A program made the translations under genes and the position numbers. A stretch of 17,791 nt of DNA from an uncultured Flammeovirgaceae bacterium (GTDB taxonomy: Bacteria > Bacteroidota > Bacteroidia > Cytophagales > Cyclobacteriaceae), in contig CAMLLI010000005.1 of NCBI GenBank assembly GCA_946480685.1, positions 1-17,791 on the forward strand, given 5' to 3'. Below, piece after piece: positions 7,889 through 15,200 of the stretch (position 1 is the stretch's first letter; each line of letters opens with the position of its first letter). Below the pieces are notes generated by a model. The model was not told the DNA's origin and did not search any database. It worked only from the letters and a program-made list of their open reading frames with translations.

Positions 7889-8857
7889 ATGAGTATGCAG
7901 GCAATCAAGGAAACCAACTTCAAATTTCCCGGGCAAACGGGCTTTTACAAGGGCAAAGTTCGCGATGTTTATTATTTCGGAGATCGTATGGCGATGGTTG
8001 CCAGCGACCGGATCTCAGCCTTTGATGTTATTCTGCCCCGCGCCATTCCGGATAAAGGAAGGGTTTTAAACCAGATTGCTGCCTTTAACCTCGAGGCTAC
8101 CAAACATCTTGTTCCCAACTGGGTCATCGCTACACCTGATCCCAACGTTACCATCGGCTTCAAGTGCGAGCCTTTCGCGGTGGAGATGGTGGTGCGCGGC
8201 TACCTGGCCGGCCATGCATGGCGCGAGTATAAGGCCGGAAAAAGATCGGTGTGTGGTGTTGCGCTTCCGGAAGGCCTGAAAGAAAATGACAAGCTTCCAA
8301 CCCCGATCATCACGCCTACTACCAAAGCACATGTAGGACACGATGAAGATATTTCAAGAGAAGACATACTGAAGCGCGGCATTGTAAGCGAGAGCGACTA
8401 TAAAACGCTCGAAGAATATACCTTCAAACTTTTCCAGAAGGGAACCGAACTGGCGGCCGAGCGCGGTCTTATTCTCGTAGATACCAAATATGAATTCGGT
8501 AAACATCAGGGCAAAATTTACCTGATCGATGAAGTGCATACTCCGGATTCATCACGTTATTTTTATAAGGAAGGATACGAGGCCCGTCAGAAAGCCGGTG
8601 AAGCTCAGAAGCAACTTTCGAAGGAATTTGTTCGTCAGTGGCTTATTGAAAATGGCTTCCAAGGTAAAGACGGACAACAGATACCGGAAATGACGGATGA
8701 GATCGTGAATTCAATTTCAGCCCGCTATAAAGAGCTTTACGAGCAGGTACGTGGCGAAGCGCTGGCCTCCGTTGATTACACCGGGATCACGCAAAGAATT
8801 GAGCAAAGCATTCTCAATTCAATAAATTCCGTTAACTTGGAAAGTCAGAAAATCTGA
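7889..8857 (+). CDS. purC: phosphoribosylaminoimidazole-succinocarboxamide synthase (SAICAR synthetase)
   Basis: Joins CAIR and aspartate with ATP to form SAICAR in de novo purine synthesis in the cytoplasm. The 322-residue product has the N-terminal KVRDVY (23-28) nucleotide-binding strand and loop, ASDRISAFD (38-46), the [16 protein letters not shown] segment (99-114), the second family signature LVDTKYEFG (196-204), and [12 protein letters not shown] (213-224), which lines the substrate site. It is longer than the E. coli enzyme (237 residues) and belongs to the longer form of about 300 residues found in many Bacteroidota and in yeast. The ATG at 7889 is preferred; a second ATG two codons later (7895) is also possible. 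No other purine gene is adjacent, so its neighbours say little about function. It has its own intergenic space after the upstream terminator, and no purine riboswitch was recognised in the 144-base leader region. Confidence 0.98.
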   Translation: MSMQAIKETNFKFPGQTGFYKGKVRDVYYFGDRMAMVASDRISAFDVILPRAIPDKGRVLNQIAAFNLEATKHLVPNWVIATPDPNVTIGFKCEPFAVEMVVRGYLAGHAWREYKAGKRSVCGVALPEGLKENDKLPTPIITPTTKAHVGHDEDISREDILKRGIVSESDYKTLEEYTFKLFQKGTELAAERGLILVDTKYEFGKHQGKIYLIDEVHTPDSSRYFYKEGYEARQKAGEAQKQLSKEFVRQWLIENGFQGKDGQQIPEMTDEIVNSISARYKELYEQVRGEALASVDYTGITQRIEQSILNSINSVNLESQKI

Positions 8858-8954
8858 AGTTTTAAATAAAGGTGGATACACCGGTGACTCCTGAAAATGT
8901 AAGGACAGATCATCGTAAAATCCACCGGAAGTATACAGAAAATTATATACAGCG

Positions 8955-9332
8955 ATGAAATATACTATAGACAAGCAAGAGAAGTACTGCATGCTGAAGC
9001 TGCATGAAGAAAAGCTGGATTCCAGTGTAGCACCGGGCCTTAAATCAGAGTTGATCACATTGCATGCAGAGGGCATGAAGAACATCATCCTGGACCTGGC
9101 CGATGTGAAATATACTGACTCATCCGGTCTCAGTGCTTTACTCGTAGGGAACCGCATTATGCAGGAAGACGGAGGTATTTTTGTACTCGCTTCGCTGTCT
9201 GATCATACCCTGAAGCTTATCAAGATCTCGCAGCTTGACAGTGTGCTCAACATTCTTCCTACAGCTGAAGAAGCTATTGATGCTGTTTATATGCACGAGA
9301 TTGAAAAAGATCTGAAGAGCGGAGATCACTAG
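8955..9332 (+). CDS. STAS-domain protein, anti-sigma-factor-antagonist type
   Basis: A 125-residue protein consisting almost entirely of one STAS domain (SpoIIAA/RsbV fold): a beta strand (YCMLKLHEEKLDSS), a helix (VAPGLKSELITLHAEG), a strand (KNIILDLADV), then the diagnostic loop YTDSSGLSALL (residues 53-63) with the phosphorylatable serine position in DSSG, and a second strand and helix. In the family, the unphosphorylated form binds a serine-kinase anti-sigma factor in a partner switch. The serine is kept, so a switch is possible, but no kinase, phosphatase or sigma factor is encoded here. The C-terminal 20 residues are acidic and probably unstructured. It lies 97 bases after purC, a gap that holds no clear terminator, so read-through from purC is plausible. 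A hairpin and T run follow the stop codon. Its target in the cell is unknown. Confidence 0.92.
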   Translation: MKYTIDKQEKYCMLKLHEEKLDSSVAPGLKSELITLHAEGMKNIILDLADVKYTDSSGLSALLVGNRIMQEDGGIFVLASLSDHTLKLIKISQLDSVLNILPTAEEAIDAVYMHEIEKDLKSGDH

Positions 9333-9357
9333 TCTTTCAGCAACGTAACGTCTACAC

Positions 9358-9392
9358 GACCAAAGCTCTCCGGGTTTTGGTCTTTTTATTTT
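9358..9392 (+). terminator. terminator-like hairpin directly upstream of rnz
   Basis: GACCAAA (9358-9364) pairs with TTTGGTC (9376-9382) around an 11-base loop, followed by TTTTATTTTT (9383-9392). The T run ends six bases before the rnz ATG. This looks like an intrinsic terminator for the STAS gene, but its position in the rnz leader also allows attenuation or partial read-through. Confidence 0.7.
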
Positions 9393-9398
9393 TCATGC

Positions 9399-10316
9399 AT
9401 GAGCTTTAAAGTTACGATACTCGGTTCCAGCGGTGCCATGCCGGCTTACGGTCGGCACCCCAGTGCACAGTTGGTGGAAATTCAGAACCGGTATTTCATG
9501 GTTGATTGTGGTGAAGCCGCCCAGATGCAACTCATGCGCCTGGATGTAAGCTACCATCGCATCAATCATATTTTCATCAGTCATTTGCATGGTGATCATT
9601 ACCTCGGTCTCATGGGACTGATCTTTACCATGCACCTGCAACGCCGAACCAACGACCTGCATTTATATAGCCACCGCGGACTCGATGAGATCATCACGAC
9701 ACAACTTCGTTATTCTCAGTCATCGCCTTCATTCAAAATCATTTTCCACCGTCTTGAAAAAGATGAACGAAAAATCATTTTTGAAGATGATGCTGTAACG
9801 GTAGAGACTATACCGCTTCGTCATAAAATTCGTTGTTCAGGATTTCTGTTTCGGGAAAAGCCTAAATTAAAACGCATCGATAAGGAGAAGCTTCCGACCG
9901 GTATATTGATCCAGCAGATCGCTTCGCTCAAACGAGGCGAAGATGTATTGGATGAGAACGGTAATATCAAGTATAAGAACGAAGACTATACATTGCCAGC
10001 GCGGAAGTCACGAAGCTACGCTTATTGTTCGGACACCGCAATGCTGCCCACCATGGTTGAACAGATCAAGGGTATAGATCTACTATACCATGAAGCTACA
10101 TTTGCGAACGATGAAGAATCGAAAGCCAATGATACCCTGCACAGCACCGCGGCACAGGCAGCAACCATTGCTAAAATGGCCAACGTAAGTAAACTGCTGC
10201 TCGGACATTTCTCGGCACGCTATAAAGATCTTGCGCCCATACTGGAAGAAGCTAAACCGATTTTTCCGAATGTACAGTTAGCCCTCGAGGGTGATGAATT
10301 TACATTACAGGAATAA
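9399..10316 (+). CDS. rnz: ribonuclease Z (tRNA 3'-processing endonuclease)
   Basis: A 305-residue metallo-beta-lactamase-fold enzyme that cuts precursor tRNA just after the discriminator base, removing the 3' trailer in the cytoplasm. Length fits the short bacterial form. The zinc-binding motif is SHLHGDH (His62, His64, Asp66, His67). Further ligands are likely His142 in LRHKIRCSG, Asp212 in YCSDT and His270 in LGHFSARY. The HST motif (248-250) typical of RNase Z is present. The segment between about 150 and 200, rich in lysine and containing LPTGI, corresponds to the flexible tRNA-clamping arm. The usual DCGEGTQ is DCGEAAQ here (36-42), a small deviation outside the metal site. The start at 9399 gives the expected MSFKVTILGSSGA opening. 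A terminator-like hairpin ends six bases upstream. Twenty-three bases separate it from the transporter gene downstream, so the two are probably cotranscribed. Confidence 0.96.
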   Translation: MSFKVTILGSSGAMPAYGRHPSAQLVEIQNRYFMVDCGEAAQMQLMRLDVSYHRINHIFISHLHGDHYLGLMGLIFTMHLQRRTNDLHLYSHRGLDEIITTQLRYSQSSPSFKIIFHRLEKDERKIIFEDDAVTVETIPLRHKIRCSGFLFREKPKLKRIDKEKLPTGILIQQIASLKRGEDVLDENGNIKYKNEDYTLPARKSRSYAYCSDTAMLPTMVEQIKGIDLLYHEATFANDEESKANDTLHSTAAQAATIAKMANVSKLLLGHFSARYKDLAPILEEAKPIFPNVQLALEGDEFTLQE

Positions 10317-10339
10317 TAGCAACGCTATATATACATACC

Positions 10340-11125
10340 ATGGAGAGTACTCTTGATCAAAAACGAAGTCGCCTGTTTGTAATCCTCGCGGGAATCTTCA
10401 TCACCAACGCATTGATGGCCGAGATGATCGGTGTAAAAATATTCTCTGCAGAAACAACGGTTGGGCTACAGCCTGCCCATCTCAACATCCTGGGCTTTAC
10501 CATGGATTTCAACCTGACGGCAGGGGTGATTATCTGGCCCGTGGTTTTTATTACTACCGATCTCATCAACGAGTACTTTGGCAAGCCTGGTGTGAAACGC
10601 ATCAGTTACTTTACCGCTATACTCATCACGTATGCTTTCGTTGTTTTGTTTCTTACGATCAAGCTCCCTCCTGCCGGCTGGTGGATAGATGCTTATAGCA
10701 AAGATCCGCAGGGCAATTACTTTAATATTGACTATGCCTATAGCAAGATATTCGGACAGGGTCAGCGTATTATCATAGGTTCGCTAACGGCTTTTATATT
10801 GGGACAGCTTGTAGACGTTTTTGTTTTTCATAAACTGCGTCATGCTACCGGCAATAAATACCTTTGGCTTCGCGCTACCGGTTCTACGCTGGTCTCGCAG
10901 TTTGTCGACAGCTTTGTGGTGCTATACATTGCCTTTGCCGGAATATTCTCCAACCAGCAGATCATCGCCATCGGTATCACGAACTATATATACAAATTCG
11001 CGGTAGCGATACTACTGACGCCACTCATTTACTTCGGGCATTCGCTGATCGACAACTATCTCGGCAGAGAAAATGCTGAGAAGTTATCTGAAGAAGCTGC
11101 TTCAAAAAGTAAGGGCTTCCTGTAA
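10340..11125 (+). CDS. queuosine precursor transporter, VUT family (YhhQ/QPTR-like)
   Basis: A 261-residue inner-membrane protein with about six hydrophobic segments (roughly 12-31, 51-72, 88-107, 144-163, 183-203, 213-233). Family hallmarks are the DLINEYFGK motif (74-82) after the second segment, the GQLVDVFVFHKLR stretch (155-167) and the SQFVDSFVV stretch (186-194), with polar Gln and Asp residues inside membrane helices. YhhQ in E. coli imports queuosine precursors (preQ0/preQ1) for tRNA wobble-base modification; function here is inferred from family membership, and the precise precursor is unknown. It is longer than many homologues because of an extra-membrane loop at about 110-140 and a charged C-terminal tail. 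It follows rnz by 23 bases. No preQ1 riboswitch was recognised in the leader. A hairpin overlaps the stop codon. Confidence 0.93.
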   Translation: MESTLDQKRSRLFVILAGIFITNALMAEMIGVKIFSAETTVGLQPAHLNILGFTMDFNLTAGVIIWPVVFITTDLINEYFGKPGVKRISYFTAILITYAFVVLFLTIKLPPAGWWIDAYSKDPQGNYFNIDYAYSKIFGQGQRIIIGSLTAFILGQLVDVFVFHKLRHATGNKYLWLRATGSTLVSQFVDSFVVLYIAFAGIFSNQQIIAIGITNYIYKFAVAILLTPLIYFGHSLIDNYLGRENAEKLSEEAASKSKGFL

Positions 11126-11137
11126 CAGAAAGCCCTT
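11111..11137. terminator. possible bidirectional terminator between convergent genes
   Basis: AAGGGCTT (11111-11118) pairs with AAGCCCTT (11130-11137), and CTG/CAG inside can extend the stem around the transporter stop codon. On the minus strand the stem is followed by ACTTTTT, which suits termination of the PorP-like gene. On the plus strand there is no proper T run. It lies in the junction of two converging genes (11125 and 11167). Confidence 0.5.
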
Positions 11138-11166
11138 CATTAAATATACTTTGAATATACTTTAGT

Positions 11167-12219
11167 CTAATTCCAGAATCCTTCTTTACTGTTAAAGGTA
11201 GGACATGGTATTAACTTATACTTCTTCTTCGAACTGCGGTTGCTAGGCTTGGATGAGAATTCCCACACCAGTGAAATTTCGTGTGCACCACCGGAAGCAG
11301 TCTCCATCTCAGAGATCGTAAAGTCGTAGCTATACCCGATGGAGAGTTGCTTGAAATATAGCCCGAGGGTTAAGATCAATGCATCTTGCGCGATTGAATT
11401 AACAACAGTTTTCTCAAACGGTTTACCACGATACCAGAGTCCAACGGAAACCGGATCGATGTGATAGTTCACTCCGAGATCAAGTTGTGAAAAAGATTTG
11501 CCTTGCATACGGTATATAAACGAAGGCGTGAGATACGACACTCTTCCTCCGTTGTGCGGTCCTCCACTCAGATCAATCCGCGCACCGGCATGTATAGCGG
11601 TCTTCATCGGCAAACGACTGGATTCATTCAGCACTGATATACTCGGGCGGTTCATGTGTGTGAAGGAAGCACCCAACCAGAGCTGTCGGCTATAAATGAG
11701 AAAGCCTGATCCAAAATCAAAATAGGAAGTGTTACCGATGCGTGCTACATCCGGGTCGAGCGATGATCCGGGTACATCGTATTCCACATCGAGGTCTTTA
11801 CCCAGCCGCACTTTACTTCTGTCGATGCCGTTGGTACCATAGCCGAAATATAGTCCGGGAGAGAAAACAACCTTATCGGTGATCTTTACTTTGTAAGAAT
11901 ACAGTAGCCCGGCCGTTGTGGTTCGCCATCCGGCAGATCCCATCTGGTCGGTGGTTAACAACAGACCAAAACCACTGCGCAGTTCTTCCACAAATATATC
12001 GTACGAAGCTGCGTAGGTCGTAAAGGCTTTCGGCAAACTCGGCCATTGTATCCGGTAATTCATGGCCACCCGTTGCTGCGGAGTAACACCCGTAAAGCCC
12101 GGGTTCAAATATAGCGGGGCCTGGTAATATTGCGAGAACTGAGGGTCCTGTGCAACGGCTGCTCCATACGCCATCACTATCATGGCAACGCCCATCCATC
12201 GTTTCATCGTGTTCTTCAT
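11167..12219 (-). CDS. PorP/SprF-family outer-membrane protein (type IX secretion associated)
   Basis: A 350-residue predicted outer-membrane beta-barrel. It starts with a signal peptide (basic MKNTMKRW, hydrophobic core, likely cut after AVA at residue 23), followed by the family's hallmark QDPQFSQYYQAPLYLNPGFTG. The rest alternates short amphipathic strands with aromatic ends (for example FSPGLYFGYG, YFDFGSGFLIYS, LDLGVNYHI, LILTLGLYFKQLSIGYSYDF), and the C-terminal part contains the LVWEF strand and a CPTF motif found in relatives. PorP and SprF proteins work with the type IX secretion system; SprF is needed for display of the adhesin SprB in Flavobacterium johnsoniae. The gene begins six bases after the stop of the large surface-protein gene, so the two are almost certainly cotranscribed, with this one probably anchoring or exporting that partner. 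The partnership is an inference from this conserved arrangement. There is no room for a promoter of its own. Confidence 0.94.
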   Translation of the reverse strand: MKNTMKRWMGVAMIVMAYGAAVAQDPQFSQYYQAPLYLNPGFTGVTPQQRVAMNYRIQWPSLPKAFTTYAASYDIFVEELRSGFGLLLTTDQMGSAGWRTTTAGLLYSYKVKITDKVVFSPGLYFGYGTNGIDRSKVRLGKDLDVEYDVPGSSLDPDVARIGNTSYFDFGSGFLIYSRQLWLGASFTHMNRPSISVLNESSRLPMKTAIHAGARIDLSGGPHNGGRVSYLTPSFIYRMQGKSFSQLDLGVNYHIDPVSVGLWYRGKPFEKTVVNSIAQDALILTLGLYFKQLSIGYSYDFTISEMETASGGAHEISLVWEFSSKPSNRSSKKKYKLIPCPTFNSKEGFWN

Positions 12220-12225
12220 CTGGTG

Positions 12226-15200
12226 TTATCGGATAAGTGTTACGTCCCCTAGTTGAGTAGTGCGCTGATCATCTGACAAACGCATGACAATTTTATATAC
12301 ATATACTCCTGCCGGCAGCAATCGCCCGTTCTTATCATAGCCATCCCATCCCTGGTTCTTATCATTGCTCTCGAAGATCAGGTTGCCCCAACGATCGAAG
12401 ATCTGCATCTGGAATTCTTCCACGCCATCCATAATCGGACGGAATACATCGTTGAAGAGCCCATCACTATATCCGCCATTCGGACCGGTAATATTCGGTG
12501 TAAAGGCATTCGGTATACGAATGCGCCCCCCCTTCTTCGCAATAATTACCTGTGTAGCGGTGTCATAGCAAATCAAGTCGCCATCAACGATACCATCGCC
12601 ATCAAAATCCTTCGGCCCATAGTTATGAGAAGCCGAGAGCATGATCAGGTAATTACCCGCCAGCTGGTAGTGATGTTCCGGCTGGAAGTCTGTAGACGTT
12701 GTCCCATCATTAAAATCCCAGAGATAATTATTGGCACGAAGTGTATTGTTACGCATTTGTATACCGGTCTCATCAGGCACAAACACCACGGAGTCCGGCA
12801 CCACTTCAAAAGCAGCATACGGGTTATCCATGATTTGTATAGGTGTATTCCGGTTATCCGATTCTGCCGTTTGCCCGGTAATCGAATTCGTTGTCTTCAG
12901 AAATATAGTATATTCTCCGGGTGCAGCTACTTTAAATACAGGCAGTGTCTCATTGGTTATAACCAGTGTATTGCCTGCTTTGTCCTTCAGTGTCCATTCG
13001 TACAGATCACCCGTTGCGTTGTTCTCGGTGATAGTTATTGCAGCCGGGAAGCAGGTAGCCTGCGGAGTATATTTGAACGAAGCCACCAGCGGAGGTAACA
13101 ACACCTCGATGCGCAGAGTCTTATTCTTGAAGCATGATAGTCCGGCAGCTTCGGCAGATTTATTGGTAACGACCAGGTGAACATCTTTCTCACCGATGGC
13201 CGTATAACGAATCTGCGGGGGAGTATAACCATCGAAGGTTGTTGGTGAAGATGCCGTACCGAAGTTCCATTCATAGCGGAAGTCCGGATCATTAGCAGGC
13301 AATGATGTATTCAGGAAATCTGCAAACGCCTGGCCACCGGTATAAGACGTTATGGATGTTGCATTGAAGTCTGCCACCATCGAGCGGTATACTGTTACCG
13401 GCATCACGATCTCATCCGAGCATGAACCGTTGGTTACCTGGTATACAATTTCATACACTACGGTCTGGCTTGTTGTATTTGTCAAGGTATATTCCTGTGA
13501 TGCCGCTGTTGCAAAGGTCCGCTCTTCGCGAACTTCATTCGGATCACCACCTTGTGTACGATAGAACCAGCGATGCACGGAACCTCCTACAGTAGAGTTC
13601 ACAAATTTTACTTTCTCACCGCTGCATATTTGCGTACGGTCAGGTGCTACGTTGATAAATATATTCGGATAAATAGTAATGTTCTGCGCAACCGACTGCT
13701 TCACACACGCTGCAACGGTAGTGCTACGCGCAGTAAGCGTTACCGGTATGACGGTGTTACCACCTACGTTGGCACTGGTAAAGATATGCTTCACCTGCAT
13801 TACCACTGGGCTTGCCGGGCCGGGTATTGCCGGAATCACTTCTTCGGGTGAACCATCGTTCCACGTCCATACATATTCTACATCCGGATTAACAGTCCAT
13901 GTAAAGGTATATTCTCCTCCGCTACACTGTGGTGTTGCCGGTGCAATGGTAAAGCTGGTGTTCATATTGATCATCTTCACCGTTACGGGTTGCGGATAAG
14001 ACACCGGCTCGCATCCGTAAAAATCTTTCAGGTGTGTAAGCGTGAATGTTTTAGTATCGGTATAGTTCAACACCGGCACAGGTCTGTCTTCTCCACCCAC
14101 CAGGCTATACGTTGTAGTGCCATCCGAGTAATCGAAGAAGTATGGAGCTTGTCCGTTTGTAAACTTGAAATCGAGCGTGAAGAAACCATTCTCACAAACT
14201 TCATTCGGTGCTGTGAGTGTTGCCTGTGGTAATGTATGCACCACTACTTTTACGACATCGGTAATATCCTCTGCGCATGTACCTGAAGCTACTACCCTGC
14301 GGTAGTACATGAGATCTGTTAACGGAGGCGGATCGTATGTAGAACTATTGTTTACTCCGGCTGCCGGAACATACGATATATTATCAGCCGACTCTTCCCA
14401 TCTATATACATAATTGCCGATACCTCCGAACGGTTGAGACAATTCCTGGAAGGCTGTAGGGTCGGCACCTTCACATATATCTTTATCAAAACCAACTACC
14501 CCGGCGAACAATGGTATTGGGTCGATCAACAGTTCAGGCAATGATGTTTTCTGACATCCTTTTGTATCCGTTACAGTAACGGTATAGAGTATATTCGCTG
14601 ACAGTCCCTGGAAGCTTCCGTCTGTTGAACCGCTGAGGTTGAGCGGATCCTGGTCGAGCACATAGGTATAGCCAGGATTTCCCCCGGTGATGTTCGCTAT
14701 ATCTACGCTGATCTCACCATCGCTTTGTCCGGCACAGCTTACATCGTAGCCATTGTAATCCGAAGTGATGTCGATCGTAAAGGCTATATCATCGGGTTGG
14801 TCCACAACAATATTGGGAACGTATAGTGTACAACCGTTCTTGTCTTCAATGCGAACGGTGTAGGTTGTAGCACGCAGACCAATGAAGCGCTCGTTCACTG
14901 CATCGTACGGCACGTTCGAATCCTGCAGCAACGAGAAGATCAACGGATCACCACCGCCTGCAGAAGTTCCGCCTGTAGCAGCAATGTGTATTTCACCATC
15001 CGGAGCAGGATCATTAAAGCAACTTACGTCTACAACGGACGGGGTACCCGCCACAATCGGATCCGGCTGAATAATACTCACTGGTGCAGAGTCGCGGCAG
15101 CCTTCTGCATTGCGGGTATAGATAACATAGTTACCAGCACCCAAATTAGAGAACAACACAGCCGGAACAAACGTAGTACCATCTTTACTAAAGGTATGAT

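Noticed and set aside
8871..8928. Short inverted repeats (GGTGGA with TCCACC; CCGGTG with CACCGG) between purC and the STAS gene
   Set aside because: Only six pairs each, over long loops and without a T run. Not good enough to call a terminator or riboswitch.
11144..11164. Direct repeat AATATACTTT twice, one base apart
   Set aside because: Ten bases of AT-rich sequence in a short convergent gap that also covers the end of the PorP-like gene region. Probably chance, given the local composition.
12625..13180. Overlapping open frames of 157 and 149 codons on the plus strand inside the surface-protein gene
   Set aside because: They lie wholly antisense to a clearly coding multidomain frame, overlap each other in different frames, have Arg/Cys/Ile-rich sequences with no recognisable motif, and arise from the codon pattern of the real gene.
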